From Acidovorax kalamii (GTDB taxonomy: Bacteria > Pseudomonadota > Gammaproteobacteria > Burkholderiales > Burkholderiaceae_C): DNA of 64,000 nucleotides. The stretch lies in NCBI RefSeq assembly GCF_002245625.1, contig NZ_NOIG01000004.1, forward strand, positions 879,861-943,860, written 5' to 3'. Both the position numbers and the translations under genes were made by a program. Position 1 is the stretch's first letter. Each line of letters begins with the position of its first letter. Of the stretch, positions 43,278 to 56,206 are shown piece by piece. The notes below the pieces were generated by a model that did not search any database, was not told the DNA's origin, and was given only the letters and a program-made list of their open reading frames with translations.

Positions 43278-43416
43278 CGGGAGCTTTTCTCGCAACAGCG
43301 TCGCCCGACCGCACCCAAAGCAACAACCCATCTGAGAGCAGCCACTGGCACTATCGCACCTTGTGTGTGCGGGTGGCCTGCAGGCGCCGGGCGACCGTAA
43401 CCATCCGGAGAACCCA

Positions 43417-44579
43417 GTGCTTTTGTCTCTACAGGGAAGTTTCCCGCCCGCCATCCTGGCGCTCGCAGACGGCACGGTCTTTATCGGCAACTCGATTGGT
43501 GCCACCGGCACCACGGTCGGCGAGGTGGTGTTCAACACCGCCATCACCGGCTACCAGGAAATCCTCACCGACCCCAGCTACTGCCAGCAGATCGTGACGC
43601 TCACGTATCCGCACATCGGCAACTACGGCGTCAATGCGGAAGACATCGAAGCCGACAAGGTCCATGCCGCAGGCCTGATCATCAAAGACCTGCCCCTTCT
43701 GGCCAGCAACTTCCGATCCACGGAAACGCTTTCGCAGTACCTCGTGCGCGAAAAGACGGTGGCCATTGCCAACATCGACACCCGCAAGCTGACCCGTCTG
43801 CTGCGCACCCAGGGTGCCCAGAATGGCGCCATCGTGGGCCTGGCCGCAGGGCAGGTGGTGACGCAGGGCCTCATCGATGAAGCCATTGCCAAAGCCAAGG
43901 CCGCCCCCAACATGGCCGGGCTGGATCTGGCCAAGGTGGTGACCACGGCATCGCGTTACGAGTGGACGCAGACCGAGTGGCAACTGGGTTCCGGCTACGG
44001 CGTTCTCGCGCAGCCCCGCTTTCATGTGGTGGCATACGACTTCGGTGTGAAGAAGAACATCCTGCGCATGCTGGCCGAACGTGGCTGCAAGGTCACCGTG
44101 GTGCCCGCACAAACGCCTGCCGCCGACGTGCTGGCCATGAATCCCGATGGGGTCTTCCTGTCCAACGGACCTGGCGATCCTGCGCCCTGCGACTACGCCA
44201 TCGAAGCCACGCGCCAGATCATCGACGCGGGCGTGCCCACTTTCGGCATCTGCCTGGGCCACCAGATCATGGCCCTGGCCAGCGGCGCCACCACGTTCAA
44301 GATGGACAACAGCCACCATGGCGCCAACCACCCCGTGAAGGATCTGGACAACGGCCGCGTGAGCATCACCAGCCAGAACCACGGCTTTGCGGTGGATATG
44401 GCCTCGCTGCCTGCCACGCTGCGCGCCACGCACATCAGCCTGTTCGACGGCACGCTGCAAGGCTTGGCCCGCACCGACAAGCCTGCGTTCTGCTTCCAGG
44501 GCCACCCTGAAGCATCGCCCGGCCCGCACGACATCGCCTACCTGTTTGACCGCTTCACCGCGCTGATGGAGAAGAAATA

Positions 44580-44580
<1 letters not shown>
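43417..44580 (+). CDS. carA: Carbamoyl-phosphate synthase small (glutaminase) subunit
   Basis: CarA hydrolyses glutamine and channels ammonia to CarB to make carbamoyl phosphate for arginine and pyrimidines. The 387-residue protein has the N-terminal CPSase domain ([19 protein letters not shown]) and a class I glutaminase domain with [29 protein letters not shown] (nucleophile Cys) and [13 protein letters not shown] (His and Glu). The GTG at 43417 behind CCGGAGAACCCA is chosen; the frame is open 18 codons further upstream. Its TAA overlaps the carB ATG by one base. Confidence 0.98.
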
Positions 44581-47825
<3,245 letters not shown>

Positions 47826-47885
47826 TCGTGGCCTGGGGGTGGCTTGCTGCCCGGTAAAAGCGGCATAATCTGCCCCTGACCAGAC

Positions 47886-47920
47886 ACCGCCGCGCGGCAA
47901 CGTGCGGCGGTTTCCTTTTG
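47886..47920 (+). terminator. Probable terminator of carAB
   Basis: ACCGCCGC (47886-47893) pairs with GCGGCGGT (47904-47911) across a ten-base loop and is followed by TTCCTTTTG. It lies 61 bases after carB. The T-run is interrupted, so efficiency is uncertain. Confidence 0.6.
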
Positions 47921-48026
47921 TAGATTGCCGTTTCACACTGCCCGGCCCGTCCGGGGTGTGACATGGCGGCTGACCGGTGGAAGTGCTTTGCGCTTTCACC
48001 GTTTTGATTTGTGGAGTCTCAACAAA

Positions 48027-48503
48027 ATGGCCACTATTCCGATTACCAAACGCGGCGCTGAAAAGCTCAAGGAAGAGCTGCACCGTCTCAAGACCGTGGA
48101 GCGGCCCGCCGTGATCACGGCCATCGCTGAAGCACGTGCGCAAGGCGATCTGAGTGAAAACGCCGACTACGACGCGGCCAAGGATCGCCAGGGCTTTATC
48201 GAAGGCCGCATTCAGGAGATCGAGGGCAAGCTCTCTGTGGCGCAAGTCATCGACCCCAGCGGTGTAGATGGCGGCGGCAAGGTGGTTTTTGGCGCTACGG
48301 TCGAGCTGGAGGATGAGGACTCTGGCGATACCGTGAAGTACCAGATCGTGGGTGAGGATGAGGCCGATCTGAAGCAGGGCCTGATCAATATCTCCAGCCC
48401 CATCGCGCGGGCGCTGATCGGCAAGGAAGAGGGCGACACCGCCGAAGTGCAGGCGCCCGGCGGCATCCGCCGCTACGAAGTGGTGGCCGTGAGCTACCTG
48501 TGA
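48027..48503 (+). CDS. greA: Transcription elongation factor GreA
   Basis: GreA stimulates RNA polymerase to cleave backtracked transcripts. The 158-residue protein has the coiled-coil domain with the acidic tip ([24 protein letters not shown], Asp and Glu near residue 42) and the C-terminal FKBP-like domain ([20 protein letters not shown]). ATG 48027 follows GTGGAGTCTCAACAAA. It is downstream of carB, separated by a probable terminator. Its stop overlaps the next GTG start by three bases. Confidence 0.98.
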   Translation: MATIPITKRGAEKLKEELHRLKTVERPAVITAIAEARAQGDLSENADYDAAKDRQGFIEGRIQEIEGKLSVAQVIDPSGVDGGGKVVFGATVELEDEDSGDTVKYQIVGEDEADLKQGLINISSPIARALIGKEEGDTAEVQAPGGIRRYEVVAVSYL

Positions 48504-48970
48504 ACGCCGCCGTGCGGCGCATGCGCCACCGTCTTCCTGCCCTGGTGGCTGCCCTCTGGTGGGGCAGTTTGACCACTATCGGCTTTCTGGTAGTGCCTCT
48601 GTTGTTTGCATACCTGCCGTCTCCCAGCATCGCTGGCAACATGGCGGCCCGGCTGTTTGCTGCGCAGACCTGGGTGGCAGTGGCATGTTGCCTGGTGCTG
48701 TTGTTGATTGCCCGACCCAGGCATGCTGTAGCCCAATACCCGTGGGCACAGGGTGCTATGCTTTTTGTACTGGGTGGCCTGCTGCTGGCATTGGTCAATC
48801 AGTACGGTGTGGCTCCTCGCATCGTGGCCCGGCAAGACCTGCGCCTGTGGCACAGCGTGGGGACGGTGACGTACATGCTGCAGTGGGGCTGTGCGCTGGC
48901 GGTGTTTTGGCACACCCTGCGCCAGGACGCGGTTTTGATCCAGCCTGAGGTGAATCCAGACAAAGTCTGA
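48500..48970 (+). CDS. DUF4149 membrane protein
   Basis: The 156-residue integral membrane protein has four helices and the family pattern [34 protein letters not shown], with Trp and Pro in helix 1, and [10 protein letters not shown] before the third helix. DUF4149 proteins resemble TMEM205; their function is unknown. It starts at GTG 48500 overlapping the greA stop, so it is translated with greA. The same neighbour pair (greA, DUF4149) is common in Burkholderiales. Confidence 0.87.
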   Translation: MNAAVRRMRHRLPALVAALWWGSLTTIGFLVVPLLFAYLPSPSIAGNMAARLFAAQTWVAVACCLVLLLIARPRHAVAQYPWAQGAMLFVLGGLLLALVNQYGVAPRIVARQDLRLWHSVGTVTYMLQWGCALAVFWHTLRQDAVLIQPEVNPDKV

Positions 48971-49089
48971 GTGGGCTGGCTGGAGCGGGTCAGGATAGCG
49001 GTCCAAGATCGCCGGTGCGCCGTAGCGCTGCTAACTCGGGAGTGGCCGAGTTGCTACTGACAAGGCCGCAACAGCAGCTTTCGGTGGGC

Positions 49090-49857
49090 CTACTCGTACC
49101 AGTGCTCCGCAACCCAGGTGGCGGGCCGGATGTAGCGAAAGCGCCGGTTGCGCCGACCGGCCAATGCATCGGGCGGGTTGCATTCACCGTGAAAAATCAC
49201 GATCCGAGCCCCGGTGGGCACAAAGGGCGCCCTCCAGTAATTGGTGGGCCAGGCCGGGATGCCGTGGTACTTGAAGCTCGGGCACCACTCCGCAGGCCAG
49301 TAGGCAAGCTTGCCCTGGCGGTGTAGGAAGTCCGACAAGTAGGCCTGTTCGTTACGGAACTGCGCACGAATCTCTGCAAAATGCCCCCGAAAGTGCTCCA
49401 GCACATCGGGGTGCGCGCCCAGCTCAAAGCGGTACACGGACGAATTGCCGGTGATGCGCCAGGGGCGCTTGTAATCGTGGATGATCAGGAATTCGCCGGG
49501 CTGGGTGAAGAAGTCATCCAGCGATCCGGTGATCACCACGTCCACATCGAGGAACAGGGCCGTGCCTTTGAGGCCATGCAAGTCCTGGCTGAAAGTGGCC
49601 AGCTTGGTCCACCCCCTCTCGGGAATGCCGGGCGGCAGATCGAGTGGAGGGATGGGCAGGCATTGCACCTCGCTGCGTATGCCGGTGTTGTCATCCGTCA
49701 GGCAGACAAAGCGGAAGTCGCCGCTCAGGTGCCGACGGACCATGGCGTAAAGCCGGTTGACATACTCGGGGCCGTATTTCGTGCCCCATTTCATGCAGAG
49801 GATGTGGCGGACAGGCGCTGCGCCGACCGGGGCTGCAGGTGCTACCGCGCGGTTCAT
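49090..49857 (-). CDS. Putative glycosyltransferase (GT-A fold, DxD)
   Basis: The 255-residue cytoplasmic protein looks like a nucleotide-sugar glycosyltransferase. KWGTKYGPEYVNRLYAMVRRHL and FVCLTDDNTG resemble the N-terminal Rossmann part of GT8-like enzymes, and TALFLDVDVVITGSLDDFF holds a DVD metal motif. NEQAYLSDFLHRQG and ARIVIFHGECNPP follow. Donor and acceptor are unknown. The ATG overlaps the yhbY stop by one base (TGATG), so it is the second gene of a yhbY operon. This pair sits on the minus strand within an otherwise conserved plus-strand housekeeping block. Confidence 0.75.
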   Translation of the reverse strand: MNRAVAPAAPVGAAPVRHILCMKWGTKYGPEYVNRLYAMVRRHLSGDFRFVCLTDDNTGIRSEVQCLPIPPLDLPPGIPERGWTKLATFSQDLHGLKGTALFLDVDVVITGSLDDFFTQPGEFLIIHDYKRPWRITGNSSVYRFELGAHPDVLEHFRGHFAEIRAQFRNEQAYLSDFLHRQGKLAYWPAEWCPSFKYHGIPAWPTNYWRAPFVPTGARIVIFHGECNPPDALAGRRNRRFRYIRPATWVAEHWYE

Positions 49858-50330
49858 CAGTCGGCCTGGCGCTTTTTGATGGATTTTTGCTTGGGCTTGG
49901 CGCGCTTGATCTGGCCACCCGAGGTCAGGCGCTGGTTGCCCAGCACACGCAGTTGCTTGATTTCAGGGCGTTGGCCGCCCCGTTTGCTGAACTTGAGCAC
50001 CTTGACGTCGCGCGGGCCGGGCATACGGTCTTCGTCCACCGCCTTGGCCTTGGCGGGGATGGGGCGCCAGAGCACCAGCAGCTTGCCAATGTGCTGCACC
50101 GGGGCGGCGTTGAGTTCTGCGGCAAGCTCTTGGTACATCAGTTCGCGCGCTGCGCGGTCGTCGCCGAAGACGCGGACCTTGATGAGCCCATGGGCATTGA
50201 GGGCAGCATCCACCTCTTTCTTGACGGCGGGAGTCAGGCCATCGCCGCCGATCAGGACCACGGGGTCCAGGTGGTGGGCATTGGCGCGTTGTTCCCGGCG
50301 CTCGGCGGGAGTCAGTTGAATTTGGGGCAT
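49857..50330 (-). CDS. yhbY: YhbY-family RNA-binding protein (CRM domain) with basic tail
   Basis: YhbY is a small CRM-domain protein associated with pre-50S ribosomal particles. Residues 1-95 carry the domain: LTPAERREQRANAHHLDPVV, LIGGDGLTPAVKKEVDAAL, LIKVRVFGDDRAARELMYQEL and HIGKLLVLWRP. The usual protein ends near residue 100; here a basic extension of about 55 residues follows, ending AKPKQKSIKKRQAD. ATG 50330 is chosen from a longer open frame because the conserved LTPAERR block follows. It is divergent from rlmE by 33 bases, the standard arrangement. Confidence 0.9.
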   Translation of the reverse strand: MPQIQLTPAERREQRANAHHLDPVVLIGGDGLTPAVKKEVDAALNAHGLIKVRVFGDDRAARELMYQELAAELNAAPVQHIGKLLVLWRPIPAKAKAVDEDRMPGPRDVKVLKFSKRGGQRPEIKQLRVLGNQRLTSGGQIKRAKPKQKSIKKRQAD

Positions 50331-50363
50331 GGGCCGTATTATCGAGGCTGAAAGAAAAAAGTA

Positions 50364-51026
50364 ATGAAAGTCAAAACCCAGAGCAAGAAGGTCAACAAGG
50401 CGTGGCTGAACGACCACGTCAACGACACCTACGTCAAATTGGCGCAGAAAGAGGGATACCGCGCGCGCGCTGCCTACAAGCTCAAGGAAATTGACGAGCA
50501 ATTGGGCCTCATCAAGCCGGGTTACACCGTGGTGGATCTGGGTTCTACCCCGGGTGCCTGGAGTCAATACCTGCGTCGGCGCTTGTCTCCCACCGGTGCG
50601 GCTGCGGGGCAGCTCAATGGCGCGATCATCGCGCTGGACATTCTGCCCATGGAGCCGATCGAGGGTGTAACGTACCTCAATGGCGATTTTCGTGAGCCCG
50701 ATGTGCTGGAGCGCCTGGAGCAGGCGCTCGATGGCCGTGTGGTGGATGTGGTGGTGTCCGACATGGCGCCCAACCTTTCTGGCATCGGGTCGGCCGATGC
50801 GGCCCGTATTGCCCACCTGGTGGAGCTGGCGGTGGATTTTGCTTGCAACCATTTGAAACCGGACGGGGCGCTGGTGGTCAAGCTTTTCCACGGAAGCGGA
50901 TACAACGATCTGGTGACCTTGTTCAAGCACACCTTCAAAGTGGTCAAGCCGCTCAAACCCAAGGCTTCGCGCGACAAATCGTCAGAGACCTTTCTCGTGG
51001 GCATGGGGCTCAAGAAGGCGGCCTGA
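50364..51026 (+). CDS. rlmE: 23S rRNA (uridine-2552) 2'-O-methyltransferase RlmE/FtsJ
   Basis: RlmE methylates U2552 in the A-loop late in 50S assembly. The 220-residue protein has the start [29 protein letters not shown] with the first catalytic Lys, SAM motif [28 protein letters not shown] (Asp), and [14 protein letters not shown] (Lys) with Glu in SSETFLVG, the K-D-K-E tetrad. It is upstream of ftsH as in E. coli, but a separate heat-shock-like promoter precedes ftsH. Confidence 0.97.
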   Translation: MKVKTQSKKVNKAWLNDHVNDTYVKLAQKEGYRARAAYKLKEIDEQLGLIKPGYTVVDLGSTPGAWSQYLRRRLSPTGAAAGQLNGAIIALDILPMEPIEGVTYLNGDFREPDVLERLEQALDGRVVDVVVSDMAPNLSGIGSADAARIAHLVELAVDFACNHLKPDGALVVKLFHGSGYNDLVTLFKHTFKVVKPLKPKASRDKSSETFLVGMGLKKAA

Positions 51027-51119
51027 ATTGGCTTGCCACCGGTCAAGAATTCGTGAAATTTGGCAGCAAAGCCCGCGCTGATCCCATGGCCGTCAGTGGG
51101 AATATGGGTGGCCCGGCTG

Positions 51120-51147
51120 CTTGAAAGACCTAAAATGCACCGCACAT
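51120..51147 (+). promoter_or_regulatory. Sigma-32-like (heat-shock) promoter before ftsH
   Basis: CTTGAAA (51120-51126), 13 bases, then CCGCACAT (51140-51147) fits the heat-shock consensus CTTGAAA-N11-16-CCCCATNT, with all seven bases of the -35 and six of eight of the -10. It lies 52 bases before the ftsH start codon. ftsH is under sigma-32 control in E. coli. Confidence 0.55.
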
Positions 51148-51199
51148 ACGCCGTGACGGCAGTGTGTCCGTTTTCTGTTCCCCGCAACTGGAGCCCCGC

Positions 51200-53119
51200 T
51201 TGAACAATCAGTGGTTTTCAAAAATTGCCGTATGGCTGGTCATCGCCATGGTGCTGTTCACGGTGTTCAAACAGTTTGACACCCGCACTGGCGCCAGTGC
51301 CGGACACATCGGCTATTCCGAATTTCTTGACGAAGTCCGGAACAACCGCATCAAGAGCGCGACCATTCCCGAGGGGTTGAGCGGCGGTGAAATCGTGGCG
51401 ATCACCACCGATGAGCGCAAGATCCGCACGAATGCCTCGGTGCTGGACCGGGGGCTGGTGGGCGACCTGCTCAACCACAACGTCAAATTCGACGTGAAGC
51501 CCCGTGAAGAAGGCTCACTTCTCATGACCCTGTTGGTCAGCTGGGGCCCCATGCTGCTGCTGATTGGCGTGTGGGTGTACTTCATGCGCCAGATGCAGGG
51601 CGGCGGCAAGGGCGGGGCGTTCAGCTTCGGCAAGAGCAAGGCGCGCATGCTCGACGAGAACAACAACCAGGTCACGTTCGCGGATGTGGCAGGTTGCGAC
51701 GAAGCCAAGGAAGAAGTCAAGGAAGTCGTGGACTTCCTGAAGGACCCACAGAAGTTCCAGAAGCTCGGCGGCCGTATTCCGCGTGGCCTGCTGCTGGTCG
51801 GCCCTCCTGGTACCGGCAAGACCCTGCTGGCCAAGTCCATTGCGGGCGAAGCCAAGGTGCCTTTCTTCAGCATCTCGGGTTCGGACTTTGTGGAAATGTT
51901 CGTTGGCGTGGGCGCTGCCCGTGTGCGAGACATGTTCGACAACGCCAAGAAGAACGCCCCTTGCATCATCTTCATCGATGAAATCGACGCCGTGGGCCGC
52001 CAGCGTGGCGCTGGCCTGGGTGGCGGCAACGATGAGCGCGAGCAGACGCTGAACCAGATGCTGGTTGAGATGGACGGCTTCGAGACCAACCTAGGCGTGA
52101 TCGTGGTGGCTGCCACCAACCGCCCTGACATCCTGGACGCGGCTCTTCTACGCCCCGGTCGTTTTGACCGCCAGGTGTATGTGACGCTGCCAGACATCCG
52201 TGGCCGCGAACAGATCCTGAATGTGCACATGCGCAAGATTCCGGTCGGTCAGGATGTAGCCCCTGCGATCATTGCCCGTGGCACGCCCGGCATGAGCGGC
52301 GCCGATCTGGCCAACCTGTGCAACGAGGCTGCGTTGATGGCGGCCCGCCGCAACGCCCGCACCGTGGAGATGCAGGACTTTGAGAAGGCCAAGGACAAGA
52401 TCCTCATGGGCCCCGAGCGCAAGAGCATGGTCATGCCCGAGGAAGAGCGCCGCAACACGGCCTACCACGAGGCGGGCCACGCCCTGATTGGCAAGCTGCT
52501 GCCCAAGTGCGATCCGGTGCACAAGGTCACGATCATCCCCCGTGGCCGTGCCTTGGGCGTGACGATGAGCCTGCCCGAGCAGGACCGTTACAGCTATGAC
52601 CGCGAATACATGCTCAACCAGATCAGCATGCTGTTCGGTGGCCGCATCGCCGAAGAAGTGTTCATGAACCAGATGACCACCGGTGCGAGCAACGACTTTG
52701 AGCGCGCCACGCACATCGCACGCGACATGGTGACCCGTTACGGCATGACTGCGGCCCTGGGGCCCATGGTCTATGCTGAAAACGAGGGTGAGGTCTTTCT
52801 GGGCCGTTCGGTCACCAAGACGACGAACATGAGCGAGCAGACCATGGAAAAGGTCGATAGCGAAGTGCGTCGCATCATCGACGAACAGTACAATCTGGCG
52901 CGTCGCCTGATCGAGGAGAACAGCGACAAGATGCACGCCATGGCCAAGGCCTTGCTCGAATGGGAAACCATTGATGCCGAGCAACTGGACGACATCATGG
53001 CGGGCAAGGAACCCCGTCCTCCCAAGGACTGGACGCCTCGCACACCGCCCTCGGGTGGTGACAACTCCAGCGGCGGCACCCCTGCAGTGGCGGCAGATAC
53101 CGCGCCCACGGCGGCTTGA
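51200..53119 (+). CDS. ftsH: ATP-dependent zinc metalloprotease FtsH
   Basis: FtsH is a hexameric inner membrane AAA protease that degrades membrane proteins, sigma-32 and LpxC, which ties it to the lipid A genes here. The 639-residue protein has two membrane helices (about 7-24 and 108-128), Walker A GPPGTGKT (201-208), Walker [10 protein letters not shown], the second region of homology [20 protein letters not shown], and zinc site HEAGH (423-427). TTG 51200 behind GGAGCCCCGC gives the family length and [12 protein letters not shown] start. Confidence 0.98.
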   Translation: MNNQWFSKIAVWLVIAMVLFTVFKQFDTRTGASAGHIGYSEFLDEVRNNRIKSATIPEGLSGGEIVAITTDERKIRTNASVLDRGLVGDLLNHNVKFDVKPREEGSLLMTLLVSWGPMLLLIGVWVYFMRQMQGGGKGGAFSFGKSKARMLDENNNQVTFADVAGCDEAKEEVKEVVDFLKDPQKFQKLGGRIPRGLLLVGPPGTGKTLLAKSIAGEAKVPFFSISGSDFVEMFVGVGAARVRDMFDNAKKNAPCIIFIDEIDAVGRQRGAGLGGGNDEREQTLNQMLVEMDGFETNLGVIVVAATNRPDILDAALLRPGRFDRQVYVTLPDIRGREQILNVHMRKIPVGQDVAPAIIARGTPGMSGADLANLCNEAALMAARRNARTVEMQDFEKAKDKILMGPERKSMVMPEEERRNTAYHEAGHALIGKLLPKCDPVHKVTIIPRGRALGVTMSLPEQDRYSYDREYMLNQISMLFGGRIAEEVFMNQMTTGASNDFERATHIARDMVTRYGMTAALGPMVYAENEGEVFLGRSVTKTTNMSEQTMEKVDSEVRRIIDEQYNLARRLIEENSDKMHAMAKALLEWETIDAEQLDDIMAGKEPRPPKDWTPRTPPSGGDNSSGGTPAVAADTAPTAA

Positions 53120-53143
53120 GGGTTTGCCTGTTCAGCCGTTCCC

Positions 53144-53166
53144 ACGGGGCCTTGTGCCCCGTTTTT
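53144..53166 (+). terminator. Intrinsic terminator of ftsH
   Basis: ACGGGGC (53144-53150), loop CTTGT, GCCCCGT (53156-53162) and a run of five T (53162-53166) form a compact terminator 24 bases after the ftsH stop, separating it from folP. Confidence 0.82.
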
Positions 53167-53265
53167 CGTTGTGTTTGAGGCTGTTGCCTTTCTTCTCCTG
53201 CGCTTTCAGGTTCGGCCCATACGCGCCGTATCCACTGGCTCCGCAGGCTCTGTTGTAGTGATTTC

Positions 53266-54096
53266 ATGATCTGGCAAACCTCCCGCTTTTCCATCGATCT
53301 GGAGCGGCCCAAGGTCATGGGCATCGTCAATGTGACCCCGGACTCCTTCTCCGATGGTGGGCGCCATGCCTCTACCATCGCAGCGTTGCGGCATTGCGAG
53401 CAATTGCTCAAGGACGGAGCCGATATCCTGGACATCGGGGGCGAGTCCACCCGCCCCGGCAGCCCGGCCGTGCCTCTGGACGAAGAGCTGGCCCGTGTGG
53501 TGCCGCTGGTGCGCGAGGCGGTGGCGCTGGGCGTTCCAATTTCGGTGGACACGTACAAACCTGCCGTCATGCGGGCTGTGCTGGACCTGGGGGCCGATAT
53601 CGTCAACGACATCTGGGCCTTGCGGCAACCGGGGGCTGTGGCCGTGGTGGCTACCCACCCGCAATGTGGTGTGTGCCTGATGCACATGCACCGCGACCCC
53701 CAGACCATGCAGGCGGCCCCCATGACGGGAGATGTGGTGCCGCAAGTGCTATCATTTTTAGAGCTGCATGCGCATAATCTGCAGGCTCAGGGGGTTAAAA
53801 AGGATCAAATTCTCCTGGACCCGGGCATCGGCTTCGGCAAAACGGTGGAGCAGAACTTCGCCTTGCTTGCTCGGCAGAATGACCTGCTGGGGGCCGGTTA
53901 TCCGCTGCTGGTGGGCTGGTCGCGCAAGTCGTCGTTGGGTGCCGTCGCGGGGCTGGATGTAGACCAGCGCATGGTGCCCAGTGTGGCTGCTGCGGTGCTC
54001 GCAGTAGACCGGGGAGCTTCGGTGGTGCGCGTGCACGATGTGCGGGAGACGGTTGCTGCGCTGGCAGTGTGGTCGGCCATGCAGCGGACGGGCTGA
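53266..54096 (+). CDS. folP: Dihydropteroate synthase
   Basis: FolP condenses p-aminobenzoate with dihydropterin diphosphate in folate synthesis and is the sulfonamide target. The 276-residue TIM-barrel has KVMGIVNVTPDSFSDGG, DILDIGGESTRPGSPAV, SVDTYKPAVMRAVLDLGADIVNDI, and LLDPGIGFGKTVEQN with WSRKSSLG near the end. Codons 161-179 (around SFLELHAHNLQAQGVKKD) are encoded by repeat copy I, yet match the helix and turn expected before LLDPG. Upstream is a terminator for ftsH; glmM follows 118 bases on. Confidence 0.97.
   Translation: MIWQTSRFSIDLERPKVMGIVNVTPDSFSDGGRHASTIAALRHCEQLLKDGADILDIGGESTRPGSPAVPLDEELARVVPLVREAVALGVPISVDTYKPAVMRAVLDLGADIVNDIWALRQPGAVAVVATHPQCGVCLMHMHRDPQTMQAAPMTGDVVPQVLSFLELHAHNLQAQGVKKDQILLDPGIGFGKTVEQNFALLARQNDLLGAGYPLLVGWSRKSSLGAVAGLDVDQRMVPSVAAAVLAVDRGASVVRVHDVRETVAALAVWSAMQRTG
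53748..53802 (+). repeat. Dispersed AT-headed element, copy I (inside folP)
   Basis: It begins GCTATCATTTTTAGAGC and continues TGCATGCGCATAATCTGCAG and GCTCAGGGGGTTAAAAAGG. It is in the same register as copies C, E and H, including the position of the final A-run. Confidence 0.68.
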
Positions 54097-54214
54097 AGGG
54101 GCAGCGCGCGGGGTATTCATGAGGGCGGTCTTGGAGCCTGTTCACACTAACCAAACAGGTGGGATGGCGTGCTGTCCCGCCAACAACTAGATCAACACGA
54201 GGAGACGCAGCAAC

Positions 54215-55549
54215 ATGACGCGCCAGTACTTTGGAACCGATGGCATCCGTGGCACGGTGGGGCAGCCACCCATTACGCCGGACTTTGTGTTGCGCCTCGC
54301 GCACGCAGTGGGGCGTGTCTTGCGCCAGACGGAAGAGCGCCCCACGGTTCTGATTGGCAAGGACACCCGAATTTCTGGCTACATGCTGGAGAGCGCACTG
54401 GAGTCCGGCTTCAATTCCGCAGGCGTGGATGTGGTGCTGCTCGGGCCTTTGCCAACACCCGGTGTGGCCTACCTGACCCGTGCACAGCGGGCCAGCCTGG
54501 GCGTGGTCATCAGTGCGAGCCACAACCCGTACCCCGACAACGGCATCAAGTTTTTCAGTGCGCAGGGCACCAAACTGTCCGACGCCTGGGAGCTCGCTGT
54601 CGAAGAGGCCCTGGCCCAGCCACCGGTGTGGGCCGACTCGGCCAGCTTGGGCAAGGCGCGGCGGCTGGACGATGCCGCAGGGCGCTACATCGAATTCTGC
54701 AAGAGCACCTTCCCGCAAGACCTAACCCTCAAGGGGCTGAAAATCGTGGTGGACGCTGCCCATGGGGCGGCCTATCAAGTGGCTCCCAAGGTGTTTCACG
54801 AACTGGGGGCCGAAGTCCTGTCGATCGGATGTGCCCCGGACGGCCTGAACATCAACCATGAGGTGGGTGCCACGCACCCGGACGCCCTGGTGCGCGCAGT
54901 GCGTGCCAACCGGGCCGACTACGGGATAGCGCTGGACGGCGATGCGGACCGACTGCAGGTTGTGGATGCCACGGGGCGCCTGTACAACGGCGACGAGTTG
55001 CTGTATCTGATGGCCTCCGATCGCATGGGCCGCGACGAGCATGTGCCCGGCGTGGTAGGCACCTTGATGACCAACATGGCGGTGGAGGTGGCTTTGCAGT
55101 CCCGTGGGGTGAAGTTCGTGCGTGCCAAGGTGGGGGACCGCTATGTCCTCGAAGAACTGGCACGCCATCGCTGGGTGCTTGGGGGCGAAGGCTCTGGCCA
55201 CCTGCTGGCGCTGGACCGGCACACCACGGGCGATGGCCTGGTGAGCGCCTTGCAGGTGTTGCAGGCCTGTGTGCGCAGTGGCCAGACGCTAGCCCAATTG
55301 CTGGCCGGAGTCACGCTGTATCCCCAGGTGCTGCTCAATGTCCGCCTGGCCCCAGGCCAGGATTGGAAGTCGAACCGCTTGCTGGCGGATGCGACACAGG
55401 CTGTGGAGCGCGATCTGGGGGCTTCGGGCCGCGTGCTCATCCGTGCCAGTGGCACGGAGCCTTTGCTGCGCGTGATGGTGGAGGCCCGGGATGCTGAGAT
55501 GGCGAGCTCCTGCGCGCAGCGGCTGGCCGATGCAGCCCGTGCGGGCTAA
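54215..55549 (+). CDS. glmM: Phosphoglucosamine mutase
   Basis: GlmM interconverts glucosamine 6- and 1-phosphate for UDP-GlcNAc, which feeds both peptidoglycan and the lipid A genes of this window. The 444-residue protein has [14 protein letters not shown], the phosphoserine loop [19 protein letters not shown], the metal loop [32 protein letters not shown] and the phosphate site [15 protein letters not shown]. The ATG follows GAGACGCAGCAAC, and the order folP-glmM is conserved. Confidence 0.98.
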   Translation: MTRQYFGTDGIRGTVGQPPITPDFVLRLAHAVGRVLRQTEERPTVLIGKDTRISGYMLESALESGFNSAGVDVVLLGPLPTPGVAYLTRAQRASLGVVISASHNPYPDNGIKFFSAQGTKLSDAWELAVEEALAQPPVWADSASLGKARRLDDAAGRYIEFCKSTFPQDLTLKGLKIVVDAAHGAAYQVAPKVFHELGAEVLSIGCAPDGLNINHEVGATHPDALVRAVRANRADYGIALDGDADRLQVVDATGRLYNGDELLYLMASDRMGRDEHVPGVVGTLMTNMAVEVALQSRGVKFVRAKVGDRYVLEELARHRWVLGGEGSGHLLALDRHTTGDGLVSALQVLQACVRSGQTLAQLLAGVTLYPQVLLNVRLAPGQDWKSNRLLADATQAVERDLGASGRVLIRASGTEPLLRVMVEARDAEMASSCAQRLADAARAG

Positions 55550-55618
55550 GCGGTTGTCTACTCTTGCACAGACCCCGGTGGGGCCGTTCTTCCCCATGCC
55601 AATCCTCAGGAGCGGTTT

Positions 55619-56164
55619 ATGACGCCGGCCATAGACTCCGTGCCCCGCATCGCCGTGCGCGCGGTGGACTACGCCAACCCCCGCGATGCAGCCGCACTCG
55701 TGGATTTGCTGGACGGCTACGCGCGGGACGTGGCGGGCGGTGGCAAGCCCTTGGAGGCTGAGGTCAAGCAAGGGCTGGTCCAGGCGCTGCGCCAGCGGCA
55801 GCCCCAGGCGTTCAGCGTCATGGCCTGGGCCGAGGAGGAGGGGAGCGCCTCCGCGCCCTATGCCGGTGTGGCCGTGGGGCTAGTCAACTGCTTCGAAGGG
55901 TTCTCCACCTTTGCCTGCAAGCCCCTGGTCAATGTGCACGATGTGGTTGTGTTGCCGGCGTGGCGTGGCCATCGAATTGCGCAGCGCATGCTGCAAGAGG
56001 TCGAAACCCTGGCCCGGGGGCGCGGTGCCTGCAAGCTCACACTGGAGGTCCTGTCTGGCAACCGGGCGGCAATCCAAGCCTATGAGCGTGAAGGTTTTGC
56101 TGCCTACGCGCTGGACCCTCGGATGGGATCGGCGCAATTTTTTCAGAAGCTGTTGCTGGACTGA
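55619..56164 (+). CDS. GNAT-family N-acetyltransferase
   Basis: The 181-residue protein shows the GNAT core near residues 85-165: NVHDVVVLPAWRGHRIAQRMLQEVETLA (acetyl-CoA pyrophosphate loop RGHRIA), CKLTLEVLSGNRAAIQAYEREGFAAY. The substrate is unknown. The ATG at 55619 follows CAGGAGCGGTTT. It is 69 bases after glmM in the same direction and convergent with the GGDEF-EAL gene 42 bases away. Confidence 0.88.
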   Translation: MTPAIDSVPRIAVRAVDYANPRDAAALVDLLDGYARDVAGGGKPLEAEVKQGLVQALRQRQPQAFSVMAWAEEEGSASAPYAGVAVGLVNCFEGFSTFACKPLVNVHDVVVLPAWRGHRIAQRMLQEVETLARGRGACKLTLEVLSGNRAAIQAYEREGFAAYALDPRMGSAQFFQKLLLD

Positions 56165-56206
56165 ACGGGCGGCGGAGCCATCGCCCTGCCCGCAGGGGGC
56201 GCGGGC

